Origin: Hyphomicrobiales bacterium
Lineage (GTDB): Bacteria; Pseudomonadota; Alphaproteobacteria; Rhizobiales; Kaistiaceae
Direction of reading: 5' to 3'
Assembly: GCA_024222895.1 (NCBI GenBank)
Contig: JAAEOR010000566.1
Span: 1-32,001, forward strand
DNA length: 32,001 nucleotides
In this document: piece by piece, positions 7,117 through 15,240 of the stretch
How positions within the stretch are numbered: the stretch's first letter is position 1
Layout: each line of letters begins with the position of its first letter
The notes under the pieces: generated by a model
Told to the model about the DNA's origin: nothing
The model's database searches: none
Seen by the model: only the letters and a program-made list of their open reading frames with translations
Program-made: the position numbers and the translations under genes

Positions 7117-8079
7117 ATGAATGAAATTGATTTAAGTCGCGTTGATCTGAACCTCCTGGTCACTTTCGAAGTGCTGATGGACACCGGCAGCGTCACCGCG
7201 GCGGCCGAGAAACTCGGCCGGACCCAGTCGGCCGTCAGCCACGCGCTGGCGCGCCTGCGTCAACAGCTTGGCGATCCGCTGATGGTCAAGGTCGGCGGCC
7301 GGATGGTTGCCAGCCCCTTCGCCAGGCAGCTCATCGACGACGTGCGCCCGATCCTCAGAGGCATCCGCCGGGTGATTTCGCCGGTACGCCCGTTCGATCC
7401 TGCCACCAGCGACCGGGTCTTTCGTATCGCCATTCCGACCATCACCCGGCTGATCGCCGCCGTATCCATGCGCGTCACGACCGAGGCGCCGAATGTACGG
7501 ATCGAATGGCTGCCGCCACACCATGATGTCTACGCGGAACTCAGCGAAGGCCTGATCGATCTGGCGCATCTCGGTGGCGCGCCTCGCCTCCCCGATGGTC
7601 TCGACGAACACGTCACTGCGTCCTTCTCGTGGGTGACCTTCGCCCGCCAGGACCATCCGGCGATCGACAACTGGGGCGTCGATGCCTGGCGGCGCTATCC
7701 GCATCTGATGGTGAACGTGACCCGCTCAATGCAAAACCCGATCGCCGAAACCGAGCGCCGCGATGAGGGTGGGCGCCAGATCGGCGCAATGATCGCCGAT
7801 TCTGCCGGCGTCGCATCGATTCTTGCCCGCTCGGACTTCCTCGGGACGTTTCCGACGATCCTGCTCGCCTGGGACATGGAGACCCATGGCCTTTGCGCGA
7901 TGAAGCCGCCGGTCGCACTCGACCCGGCGCTGATCCGGTTCTTCTGGAGCGCTCGGCTGGCCAACGACCCCGGCGGGATGTGGATCCGGTCGATCGTCAT
8001 CGACCTCTACGAATCGCTCCAGGCCGAAGCAGAGGCAAGGCTGGCGCCGGACCGGCTGATCGCGGCGCACCCGACTTGA
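7117..8079 (+). CDS. LysR-family transcriptional regulator
   Basis: The 320-residue protein begins with a classic LysR winged helix-turn-helix: VDLNLLVTFEVLMDTGSVTA, then AAEKLGRTQSAVSHALARLR at residues about 29-48. The remainder is a periplasmic-binding-protein-like effector domain starting near residue 90 (FRIAIPTITRLIAAVS). The N-terminal pattern (ID..RVDLNLL..F) resembles the NodD/LinR-like branch of LysR proteins. It is divergent from the sulfotransferase/SnoaL pair, with a dyad between them, so it probably controls that pair and itself. Control of the enolase gene 177 bases downstream is also possible. The effector cannot be predicted. Confidence 0.9.
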   Translation: MNEIDLSRVDLNLLVTFEVLMDTGSVTAAAEKLGRTQSAVSHALARLRQQLGDPLMVKVGGRMVASPFARQLIDDVRPILRGIRRVISPVRPFDPATSDRVFRIAIPTITRLIAAVSMRVTTEAPNVRIEWLPPHHDVYAELSEGLIDLAHLGGAPRLPDGLDEHVTASFSWVTFARQDHPAIDNWGVDAWRRYPHLMVNVTRSMQNPIAETERRDEGGRQIGAMIADSAGVASILARSDFLGTFPTILLAWDMETHGLCAMKPPVALDPALIRFFWSARLANDPGGMWIRSIVIDLYESLQAEAEARLAPDRLIAAHPT

Positions 8080-8256
8080 GCAGCGTGAAGGCAACCCTCA
8101 AACGGCAACCAAGGGGATCAATATGCTCTCTCTGATGCATAAACAGGCTAATGTCGCTCTACAGGGGCGTTCCGGCGAACCTGGGACCCTCTCCCGCCAG
8201 GTCGGCCGGGTTCGTTTCGCTCCGCCTCCAGCACAACAGTCTAGGGCCCACGTCAG

Positions 8257-9363
8257 ATGAAAATCACTGCCATCAAGGCATGGAAGGTCGATCTTCCGCT
8301 CAGAGAGGGCCGCTACAGCTGGTCGAACGACAATTTCGTCGAGGTCTTCGATTCGACCGTGGTGTCCATCGAGACGGACGAAGGCATCAGGGGTTACGCC
8401 GAGTGTTGCCCGCTGGGTGCGAGCTATCTACCGGCCTATGCGAATGGCGTCCGGACCGGTCTGGCGGAGATCGCTCCCAAGCTGCTTGGATACGATCCGA
8501 GGGACCTCGGGGTCGTCAATCGTCGCATGGATCAGGTGCTTCGCGGCCATGCCTATGTAAAGGCGCCGATCGACATCGCCTGCTGGGACATCCTGGGCAA
8601 GGCGGCCGGTTTACCGGTCTATCAGTTGCTGGGCGGAGCCGAACAGGACGACATCGCTCTCTATCGTGCGATTTCGCAGGACACGCCGGAAGCGATGGCC
8701 GCGAGCGCGCTAAGATACCACGGGGAAGGATATCGCAAGTTCCAGCTCAAGGTCGGTGGCGAGTCCCATACGGATATCGAGAGGATCAGGGTTTGCCGGA
8801 AAGCACTTGAGCCGGACAGCATTCTGGTCGCCGACGCGAACACCGGCTGGACCCGTCACGCCGCCGCGCGCGTCGCCGACGCGGTTGGTAGCCTCGACAT
8901 CTATATCGAGCAGCCCTGCCTGCGCTACGAGGACTGCCTCTCCATCCGGCGACGCACGGCCCGTCCCTTTGTGCTCGACGAGGTCATCGCCACTCCCGAC
9001 GACCTGCTGCGGGCCATGGCCGACGATGCGATGGACGTGATCAATCTGAAGATTTCCAAGGTCGGCGGCCTGACCAAGGCGCGGCTAATGCGGGATCTGT
9101 GCGTGAATTCCGGCGTGGCCATGACGATCGAAGACAGCTGGGGCGGCGACATCGTCACCGCCACCATCGCTCATTTGGCGCGCTCCACGCCCGCGGATTT
9201 CTGTTTCTCGGCCACCGATTTCAACAGCTACGGCACTGTCTCGATCGCAAAGGGCGCGCCGATGCGCCGCGACGGCGCGATGACCGCTCCGGACCAGCCG
9301 GGCCTTGGTATCGAACCGGACTTCGACCGACTGGGGCAACCGGTGCTGTCGATCGCGATATAG
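8257..9363 (+). CDS. Enolase-superfamily enzyme, likely cis-3-hydroxyproline dehydratase or hydroxyproline-betaine epimerase
   Basis: The 368-residue protein is a mandelate racemase/muconate lactonizing-type member of the enolase superfamily. By my count the two catalytic lysines are K165 (KFQLKVGG) and K265 (NLKISKVGG). Metal ligands are D193 (VADANTGW), E219 (YIEQPC) and D241 or E242 (VLDEVI). [11 protein letters not shown] near 292-302 completes the active site. The [20 protein letters not shown] loop near residue 48 is like that of cis-3-hydroxy-L-proline dehydratase and 4R-hydroxyproline-betaine 2-epimerase; sequence reading alone does not separate them. The next gene is a probable pyrroline-4-hydroxy-2-carboxylate deaminase, which strengthens a hydroxyproline role. 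The start at ATG 8257 has only a weak ribosome site, but the N-terminus aligns with the family. Cytoplasmic. Confidence 0.8.
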   Translation: MKITAIKAWKVDLPLREGRYSWSNDNFVEVFDSTVVSIETDEGIRGYAECCPLGASYLPAYANGVRTGLAEIAPKLLGYDPRDLGVVNRRMDQVLRGHAYVKAPIDIACWDILGKAAGLPVYQLLGGAEQDDIALYRAISQDTPEAMAASALRYHGEGYRKFQLKVGGESHTDIERIRVCRKALEPDSILVADANTGWTRHAAARVADAVGSLDIYIEQPCLRYEDCLSIRRRTARPFVLDEVIATPDDLLRAMADDAMDVINLKISKVGGLTKARLMRDLCVNSGVAMTIEDSWGGDIVTATIAHLARSTPADFCFSATDFNSYGTVSIAKGAPMRRDGAMTAPDQPGLGIEPDFDRLGQPVLSIAI

Positions 9364-9452
9364 GCTATAGCAGCGAGCGGTCCAGATAGCGGCACGGTTC
9401 CAGGAATCCAACCAGCGCTACGCGGCAGTCTGGCGCAGAATGGGAGAACAGC

Positions 9453-10412
9453 ATGAACACGGAAATATTCACCGGTTGCGCCCCGGCTCTGATGACGCCC
9501 TGCAAGGAGGACCGGACGCCAGATTTCGATGCCCTGTGCCGCAAGGGCAAGGAACTGATCGAAACGGGCATGCGGGCCGTCGTCTATTGCGGCTCCATGG
9601 GAGACTGGCCGCTTCTGTCCGACGAGGTGCGCCAGGAAGGGGTCCGGCGCCTGGTCGAGGCCGGCGTTCCGACGATTGTCGGCACCGGTGCGGTGAATTC
9701 GGCCAAGGCAGTCGAACACGCCGCCCATGCCGCCCGCATGGGCGCGCAGGGCCTCATGGTCATTCCGCGCGTCCTGTCCAGGGGGACATCGAGCCAGGCA
9801 CAACGCGCCCACTTTTCCGCGATCCTCGAAGCCGCGGCCGATCTGCCGGCCGTCATCTACAACAGCCCCTATTACGGGTTCGCCACCCGCGCCGACCTGT
9901 TCTTCAGCCTGCGTGACAACCACCCGAATCTGATCGGGTTCAAGGAATTCGGAGGGGCCGACGACCTGCGCTATGCCGGCGAGTTCATCACCAACAAGGA
10001 CGACAATCTGACACTGGTCGTCGGCGTCGATACCCAGGTCTTCTACGGTTATGTCAATTGCGGCGCGCGCGGCGCGATCACCGGCATCGGCAATGTGCTG
10101 CCCCGCGAGGTTCTGCATCTGGTCTCGCTCTGCGAACAGGCGGCTGCCGGAGACGTCAAGGCCCGGACGCAGGCGCTTCAGCTCGATCAGGCCCTCGGCG
10201 TGCTGTCCTCCTATGACGAGGGACCCGACCTGGTCCTCTACTACAAATACATGCATGTCCTGAACGGCGAGGACGCGTATCGGCTTCATTTCAATCCGAC
10301 CGACGCACTGAGCGACAGCCAGCGCCATTACGCCGAGGCCCAGTATCGGCTTTTCCGCCGATGGTATGACGGCTGGCGAGAGCAACCCGAGATTCTTGCG
10401 AAATGCGCTTAG
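9453..10412 (+). CDS. DapA-family lyase, probable 1-pyrroline-4-hydroxy-2-carboxylate deaminase
   Basis: This 319-residue protein belongs to the dihydrodipicolinate synthase/N-acetylneuraminate lyase family. The Schiff-base lysine is K164 (LIGFKEFGGADDLR) and the catalytic tyrosine is Y136 (AVIYNSPYYGF). The stretches VVYCGSMGDWPLLSDE, MVIPRVLSRG and NCGARGAITGIGNVLP closely resemble what I remember of the rhizobial enzyme that converts pyrroline-4-hydroxy-2-carboxylate to 2-oxoglutarate semialdehyde and ammonia during hydroxyproline breakdown. A strong GGGAG site lies before ATG 9453. It follows the enolase-type gene by 89 bases on the same strand. The oxidase, racemase and semialdehyde dehydrogenase of the pathway are not in the window. 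The alternative is another DapA-type lyase. Confidence 0.75.
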   Translation: MNTEIFTGCAPALMTPCKEDRTPDFDALCRKGKELIETGMRAVVYCGSMGDWPLLSDEVRQEGVRRLVEAGVPTIVGTGAVNSAKAVEHAAHAARMGAQGLMVIPRVLSRGTSSQAQRAHFSAILEAAADLPAVIYNSPYYGFATRADLFFSLRDNHPNLIGFKEFGGADDLRYAGEFITNKDDNLTLVVGVDTQVFYGYVNCGARGAITGIGNVLPREVLHLVSLCEQAAAGDVKARTQALQLDQALGVLSSYDEGPDLVLYYKYMHVLNGEDAYRLHFNPTDALSDSQRHYAEAQYRLFRRWYDGWREQPEILAKCA

Positions 10413-10555
10413 ATTGAGCCGTTTCCAAGAAAAGTGTACGCGTTTGTCCGCCGGGAAAGTGCGAAGAATCAAAGCCGGCGCCGAGCGATCCCTCGGGCAG
10501 GCACGGGACATCGCGTCGGGCGCCGTGGTGGAACCGCTGCACCGGGCTGGAAATG

Positions 10556-11362
10556 TTATTGACGGACACCGCTGACCGCCCAGACCCGGTGGGGGATGAG
10601 CAATGGATCGTCCGGGAAACGCTCTGACGGGATGTCTTTCAACGCCGCATCGAATCGTTCGATAGCCGGAGCGTCGAGACTCGCACTGACGCCGGCGCTG
10701 GCGCGAATACGCCCGCGCCATTCATCGTGCCGGTACGGCTGCACCACGTCGAAGGAGAATGTCTCGAGCGCTTCGAAACCTACGCCGGAAAGGTCTCCCA
10801 GCCATTGCGGATAAATCCCGGTTCCGCCGGCCATCGTCCAGGACGGATTGGTGTCGATGATGAACTGCTCGGTGGCGTTCACTACGTTTCCAGGTAGCGG
10901 CAACCAATCAAAATGAGCAACGATAACCCGGCCGCCCGGAGCCAGAACCCGCTCGACCTCGGTAGCGGCTTTGTCGCGGTCGAACCAGTGCCAGCATTGC
11001 CCGGCTGTCACCACATCGAAGCGCCCGGCCGGCGCGTCGATAGCCTCGGCCCGGCCCTCCCGATAGACGACCGAGACACCGGCTGATCGGTCGAGCGTCC
11101 TCGCCTCTTCAAGTAGTGCAACCGACGGGTCGGTGCCGACAACCTCGAGGCCGCGCTCGGCCAGACCGCGGGCGACCGTGCCGGTCCCGGTGCCGAGATC
11201 GAGGGCGCGCAATCCCGGGACGATCCAGCCCCGCTTGCTCACTTCATCAAAAAAAGCCGGCGGGAAGCCGGCGCGGAAGCGACGGTAGTCCGCTGCAGTC
11301 CTGCCGAAATCGATCGACCGCCCGAAGGCGCGTGTCGACAAAATGTCCGGCTCACGAACCAT
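10556..11362 (-). CDS. Class I SAM-dependent methyltransferase
   Basis: The 268-residue product carries the SAM-binding motif ALDLGTGTGTVARGL at about residues 54-68, an acidic loop (VVGTDPS) that should contact the ribose, and FDVVTAGQCWHWFD followed by RVLAPGGRVIV, typical of Methyltransf_11/25-type enzymes. ATG 11362 is chosen because AGGAG lies eight bases upstream; an in-frame GTG at 11371 is too close to that site. The substrate is unknown. Proteins of this build include small-molecule O- or C-methyltransferases. It faces the DapA-family gene tail to tail and appears to be a single-gene transcript. Confidence 0.85.
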   Translation of the reverse strand: MVREPDILSTRAFGRSIDFGRTAADYRRFRAGFPPAFFDEVSKRGWIVPGLRALDLGTGTGTVARGLAERGLEVVGTDPSVALLEEARTLDRSAGVSVVYREGRAEAIDAPAGRFDVVTAGQCWHWFDRDKAATEVERVLAPGGRVIVAHFDWLPLPGNVVNATEQFIIDTNPSWTMAGGTGIYPQWLGDLSGVGFEALETFSFDVVQPYRHDEWRGRIRASAGVSASLDAPAIERFDAALKDIPSERFPDDPLLIPHRVWAVSGVRQ

Positions 11363-11551
11363 TTGTCCCACTCCTGGCGACCGTCGGTTACCTAAGACGG
11401 TCGAATGCTGTTACGGCAGACACGACCAATACCACTCGTCTCCTCGGACTTGATCCACTGTTGTGAGGCTTAAGTTCCCGCCGGCCATCGTCCGGGGATT
11501 TTGTCCGCCCCAAGGGGCCGGTTGCTCGGCCTCCATCCTTTCTCCGTCGTC

Positions 11552-11644
11552 ATCCTGCGATTTGATCGCAGGATCAAGTCCAAACGGCATGACGTCATCG
11601 TTATCATGCTTCCCCATAACGATCCTTCGATCGAGTCGAAGGAT
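11552..11644. repeat. Pair of REP-like intergenic palindromes
   Basis: Two strong hairpins lie between the methyltransferase start and the binding-protein stop. The first (11552-11574) is a perfect 10-bp stem ATCCTGCGAT/ATCGCAGGAT around TTG. The second (11622-11644) is a perfect 9-bp stem ATCCTTCGA/TCGAAGGAT around a 5-base loop. Both are flanked by GTCATC or GATGAC and share the ATCCT-CGA-GGAT design. This matches the abundant palindromic intergenic repeats of alphaproteobacteria. They sit just beyond the stop of the gene at 11688 and may end its transcript. The remainder of the gap 11363-11687 shows nothing else. Confidence 0.6.
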
Positions 11645-11687
11645 GACGGTGGAGGAGTGGCGCCGCCCGTGCGACCGCCCCACGCGA

Positions 11688-12653
11688 CTACGGTGACTGG
11701 CCGAACAGATAGTCGTCCGCCGGTGGCGCCCTGGCGATCAGACCATGTTCGACCAGGAACGCGGCCATCCGGTCGTATCGAGTCCGATCCGCGAGCCCCG
11801 GGCGCAAGGCGAAGAACCGCACACTGGCGGCCCAGGCGCGCTTGTTCAGCTCCGTGTCGAGCTTGTCGTCGTAGCTGACGAACGCCATCCAACCCGCCTC
11901 GGGGTCATCGGCGATCGCCCGGGCGCCGCGTTCGACTGCCGCGAGAAACGCTGCAACGACCTCGGCGTCGATCGTGGTTTTGTCGGCGATATAGATGAGC
12001 TCGGAGTATGCCGGGATCGGCCCCTTCTCGATATCGAGGACCAGCGGCGACTTGCCGGCGAGCGTCACCTGGATCGGTTCGAAGTTGCGGTAGGCGTCGG
12101 TCATCACGTCGACCGTGCCGTCGAGCAGGGCCTTGACCTGGGCAAAGCCGACATCCACCAGCGTCACGTCGTCAATGCCGATGTCGTGGGCGGCCAATGC
12201 GATCTTCAACAGGCCACGCTGGGCAGCCGCGCTGTCGGAATAACCGATGCGCTTGCCGCGCAGATCATCGACGGTGGCCACAGGCCCGCCTTCAACCGCA
12301 AGGATGACATTGAGCGGTATCGGGATCAGCGTACCGACCACGGTAAGCGGACTGCCGTCCGCCACCTCGATCTGGGTGCGGATCTGATCGGACATACCGA
12401 TGGCCACCCGGCCGTCCAGCACCATTGCCACATTGTCGGCGCTGTCGGTCGGCGTCACCAGGCTCACGTCCAGGCCGGCGTCGGCGAAAAAGCCGCGCTG
12501 CAGAGCGACGATCACCGGGCCGTGGTCCGGATTGGCGAACCAGTCGAGACCGACCGCGACTTTCTTCAATGGCTCGACAGCAGCCTGGGCGGGCGCTGAG
12601 ACGGTTAGGCCGATTAGTGCGACGATCAGGACCCACAGGCGGAAGACGGTCAT
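11688..12653 (-). CDS. ABC transporter substrate-binding protein, NMT1/THI5 (ThiY-like) family
   Basis: The 321-residue protein starts with a Sec signal peptide (MTVFRLWVLIVALIGLTVSA, cleavage near PAQA) and is a periplasmic binding protein. VAVGLDWFANPDHGPVIVAL followed by a GFFADAGLDV stretch is the hallmark of the NMT1/THI5-like family that binds pyrimidine thiamine precursors or aromatic and sulfonate compounds. DDLRGKRIGYSDS and the DVMTDAY ligand-loop region also fit. ATG 12653 has GGAG seven bases upstream and opens directly on the signal peptide. No permease or ATPase gene is next to it, so this is an orphan component that must work with a transporter encoded elsewhere, or has lost it. 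Ligand is uncertain. Confidence 0.82.
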   Translation of the reverse strand: MTVFRLWVLIVALIGLTVSAPAQAAVEPLKKVAVGLDWFANPDHGPVIVALQRGFFADAGLDVSLVTPTDSADNVAMVLDGRVAIGMSDQIRTQIEVADGSPLTVVGTLIPIPLNVILAVEGGPVATVDDLRGKRIGYSDSAAAQRGLLKIALAAHDIGIDDVTLVDVGFAQVKALLDGTVDVMTDAYRNFEPIQVTLAGKSPLVLDIEKGPIPAYSELIYIADKTTIDAEVVAAFLAAVERGARAIADDPEAGWMAFVSYDDKLDTELNKRAWAASVRFFALRPGLADRTRYDRMAAFLVEHGLIARAPPADDYLFGQSP

Positions 12654-12816
12654 GACGGGACTCCGGGCGGCGATGATTGGCAGGATATTGCCAGCGCGAA
12701 GATGATCACGTCCGGCCGCGCCTGGCCAGACCTGCCGACCTGCAGCAAGGGCGGCTTGCCGCTCGTCATCACACGTGTTCCAACCTCCCGATTCGACAAA
12801 CAATGGCAATGCCGGC

Positions 12817-13023
12817 CGCTTGCTTCAGGCGAACCGCAAGATCGGTGCTGTGATCGGCAAGACACCGGCACAGATCGCAATCGCCTGGGTGATCGCCAAC
12901 CCGGCGGTCTCGGTCGGCGTTATGGGCTGTGACCAGATCGCCGATCTTGACGAGAATCTGGGTGCGCTCGGCTGGAGACTGAGCGACGATCATCTCGCCC
13001 GATTGAACGGCGCTGGAATCTGA
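12817..13023 (+). pseudogene. C-terminal remnant of an aldo/keto reductase
   Basis: The frame ending at TGA 13021-13023 encodes TPAQIAIAWVIANPAVSVGV followed by DLDENLGALGWRLSDDHLARL, which is the characteristic C-terminal end of aldo/keto reductases (last barrel helix and cofactor-binding segment). Only about 65 residues resemble the family. Upstream in the same frame the sequence stops looking like a reductase near 12817, and the expected N-terminal 250 residues, including the Asp-Tyr-Lys-His active site, are absent. It is therefore a truncated leftover whose front was lost, perhaps when the neighbouring binding-protein gene was brought in. It is unlikely to yield a working enzyme. Confidence 0.65.
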
Positions 13024-13026
13024 GAT

Positions 13027-14094
13027 TCATGCAATCGCCTGCCGGCGTTGCTCGCGGAACGAGATCAGGCGACGCTGGCGGTCATCCCACAGGGCCAGCC
13101 GCACGCAGCGAAGACTCTCGGGCATGCTGAGCCGGCCGATCTCCGCGAGGCGCGGATGATCGCGCAGGACCTGCGGCAGCCGATAAAACGGAATCCGGCT
13201 GCACAGGTGGTGGATGTGATGGGCTCCGATATTGGCGGTGAACCAGCGCAGGATCGGCGGCAGATCATAGTGGGAGCTGCCGTGCAGCGCCGCCTCGTGA
13301 AAGCTCCATGACTCGTGTTCGTCCCACACCGTCTCCTCGAACTGATGCTGGACATAAAAGAGCCAACTGCCGATCGATGCGGCGAGCAGTGTGATCGGAA
13401 GGTGCACGAGAAGAAATGGCCCAAGCCCGACCAGCCAGATCATCGCAACCACAGACAGAACGATGGCAAGGTTGGTCGCCATGGCGCTGATCCATGGTCC
13501 CCGGTAGCGCATAAGCCCAAGCGGCAGGCGCTGTTGCAGGTAGAAAAGATAGGCCGGACCAAGCCCGAACATAACCAGTGGGTGACGGTAGAGGCGGTAG
13601 CCGAGGCGACCGAGCGGGGACAGGGCCGCATATTCGTCGACCGTGAGAATGGCGATATCACCCATGCCGCGCTGGCCAAGGTTGCCGGATGTGGCGTGGT
13701 GCTGGTTGTGGGTCCGCCGCCAATGGTCATAGGGGGTCAGGGTGAGCACACTGAGGACTCGGCCAATCCAGTCGTTCAGATGCTTCTGGCGAAAGAACGA
13801 ACCGTGCCCGCAGTCGTGCTGGATGGCAAACAATCGAACCAGCAGGCCGGCAGCGGGAATAGCCAGCAACAGGGTGAGCCAATAGGACCAGGACAGGGCG
13901 CTCCACATTGCCACCCAAAGCAGGACGAAGGGAACGATGGTGATCGCCAGTTCGACCAGGCTTCGACCGGCGTGCGGGACCCGATAGCGATTGAGAATGG
14001 TGGTCCAGCTCCGCGCATCGGTCGCGACCGACCCTACCCCCGAGCCGCCAACAGCGGCGGCTGTGTCTGTCGCAGTGTCGAGACCGGACTTCAT
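13027..14094 (-). CDS. Membrane fatty acid desaturase
   Basis: The 355-residue protein is an integral membrane di-iron desaturase. The three histidine boxes are HDCGHGS (residues 93-99), HNQHH (129-133) and HHIHH (292-296), with the spacing of acyl-lipid (delta-12/omega-3 type) desaturases. Hydrophobic stretches lie near residues 50-90, 205-240 and around 175-190. It would introduce double bases into membrane fatty acyl chains, using electrons from ferredoxin or a similar donor; regiospecificity cannot be read from the sequence. ATG 14094 is preferred over an upstream in-frame ATG at 14160, because the latter lies inside the preceding small gene. That gene ends 20 bases upstream on the same strand, so they are probably cotranscribed. 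It meets the aldo/keto reductase remnant tail to tail. Confidence 0.88.
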   Translation of the reverse strand: MKSGLDTATDTAAAVGGSGVGSVATDARSWTTILNRYRVPHAGRSLVELAITIVPFVLLWVAMWSALSWSYWLTLLLAIPAAGLLVRLFAIQHDCGHGSFFRQKHLNDWIGRVLSVLTLTPYDHWRRTHNQHHATSGNLGQRGMGDIAILTVDEYAALSPLGRLGYRLYRHPLVMFGLGPAYLFYLQQRLPLGLMRYRGPWISAMATNLAIVLSVVAMIWLVGLGPFLLVHLPITLLAASIGSWLFYVQHQFEETVWDEHESWSFHEAALHGSSHYDLPPILRWFTANIGAHHIHHLCSRIPFYRLPQVLRDHPRLAEIGRLSMPESLRCVRLALWDDRQRRLISFREQRRQAIA

Positions 14095-14114
14095 CGGCAA
14101 CGGTCTTCGGACGA

Positions 14115-14354
14115 TCAGGACTTGGCGGACGAAGCGGGCGAGTCTGCCTTGAGACGCCACATCTGGAAGCCCTGGTTGCGAAGCGCCGCCTCGACCTCGC
14201 CGCGCGGCAGGTCGTAGGGAAGCGCCTGCTCAGCCGCTATGTTTCCATCGGCCTGCCACGGACCGAATCGCTCAGGCAGATCGCCGCCCTCATCGTCAGC
14301 GGCGAAGGCACGCAGGCCGTTCTTTGCCTGCGACTTGAAAACGTACATCTTCAT
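14115..14354 (-). CDS. Small conserved-looking protein upstream of the desaturase
   Basis: This 79-residue protein starts MKMYVFKSQAKNGLRAFAAD and continues with a mix of acidic loops and LPERFGPWQADG, ending in a short basic helix. It has no signal peptide or membrane segment. Similar small proteins with a VFKS/N...GLP..YGPW pattern occur in alphaproteobacteria without assigned function, to my recollection. ATG 14354 is supported by AAAGGA about seven bases upstream. It ends 20 bases before the desaturase start, and another small gene with a similar ribosome site lies 70 bases upstream. Function not known. Confidence 0.7.
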   Translation of the reverse strand: MKMYVFKSQAKNGLRAFAADDEGGDLPERFGPWQADGNIAAEQALPYDLPRGEVEAALRNQGFQMWRLKADSPASSAKS

Positions 14355-14424
14355 CCATCGTCCTTTCGTCGAGAGGATCCTGCGGAAGCGCGACCGACAA
14401 CGACGGCCGCCGCGCATATCGGGG

Positions 14425-14652
14425 TCAGCCGCCGACCTGGCTCCGGAGTTGATCCTGCCGGACAACCCGTTGACAGGCCTCGTTGTCGCTCTTGACCCGA
14501 TACTGGACGACGCCGTCGCGTTCGGGCAGCAACGCAACAATCCGGTACGGTCCGGGCGCCGCCCTGGCGAAAGAGGGGCTCGCCGCGAGGCGGACCTCGT
14601 GGCCGACCGCAAATGCATGCCCGCCGCTCACGGCAGGTTCGACGGACGCCAT
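14425..14652 (-). CDS. Small protein with an SH3-like beta core, function unknown
   Basis: The 75-residue product contains GGHAFAVGHEVRLAAS, then PGPYRIVALLPERDGVVQYR and KSDNEACQRVVRQDQL. This order (a short strand, a GxYxIV strand and a QYRVKS strand) suggests a small all-beta barrel like those seen in a group of uncharacterised alphaproteobacterial proteins. AAAGGA lies about eight bases before ATG 14652, very like the site of the next small gene, which supports translation. No catalytic motif is visible. It may form one transcript with the small protein at 14115-14354 and the desaturase. Confidence 0.65.
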   Translation of the reverse strand: MASVEPAVSGGHAFAVGHEVRLAASPSFARAAPGPYRIVALLPERDGVVQYRVKSDNEACQRVVRQDQLRSQVGG

Positions 14653-15240
14653 GGCGTAGTTCCTTTTGTTGGACCAGCCATTGTCATCACGGCCGGCCGA
14701 TGCACACCGCAACGACCAATCCGTGGACACGGCAGAGGTGAAACAGGTGATGAGGTCAGGCAGAGCCGGCGGTCTGCATTGGTGCCGGTTGCCGATACTT
14801 TGGGACGAAGCCGGCAACGTACCGGGTCCGTGCTGGCGATCCCGACCGAAACGCAAGACCGGCCGCCATACCGAGGGCAACCGGCCGCCGTCACGGCCGT
14901 CCGCAATAAAGTATGGGGTATTTCGCCGGAATTCGCCAGTTATTTCTTGACCGCGTTGGGTTTTTCGACGCCCGAACAGAAGAAAAACGGACGACGGTTC
15001 AAGTCGTTTCACAACGGATTTTGATATTGGTTTGCGAGAGTGTCGTCTCAGCTCGGAGTTTGATTGGTGTTTCCGGCAACAGTTCCCACGTTCACCGCGG
15101 GAGACGACACCTAAGTCCATCACGCCGGGCGATTATTCCATTCGCGTGGCCAATCGCTTGGCACTTGAAGGGGTTGGGCAGTGTTCTTGATCATACGGAA
15201 CACCGCCCGCCTCGGGCCAAAGCCAGCCGAATTGAAAGCC
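14653..15240. other. Long intergenic region with a spaced inverted repeat
   Basis: No gene is supported in these 588 bases; the open frames have no ribosome site and no family resemblance. The part from about 14900 to 15070 is noticeably richer in A+T than its surroundings. A perfect 10-base inverted repeat, GTGTCGTCTC at 15041-15050 and GAGACGACAC at 15101-15110, encloses 50 bases. It could be an operator pair, the stem of a small RNA or a relic end-pair. The right end holds the rhlE terminator candidate at 15176-15208. Confidence 0.4.
15176..15208 (-). terminator. Candidate rhlE terminator hairpin
   Basis: On the minus strand GGGCGGTGTTC and GAACACTGCCC form an 11-bp stem with one G-U pair around an 11-base loop, starting 33 bases after the rhlE-like stop. 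The same sequence on the plus strand has an A-C mismatch, so the structure favours the minus transcript. No T-run follows. Confidence 0.5.

Noticed and set aside
9228-10721. Long minus-strand open frame across the enolase and DapA-family genes
   Set aside because: Its translation is low-complexity and motif-free, while both plus-strand genes show complete active sites.
12660-12710. GGATATTGCCAGCG, resembling the 3' part of a TPP riboswitch, near the THI5-type binding protein
   Set aside because: It lies on the strand opposite to that gene, the CTGAGA part and pairing arms are missing, and the remaining bases do not fit the consensus.
14425-15123. Extended version of the 75-residue small protein starting far upstream
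   Set aside because: The upstream part looks like translated noncoding DNA, and ATG 14652 has a good AAAGGA site exactly where family-like sequence begins.
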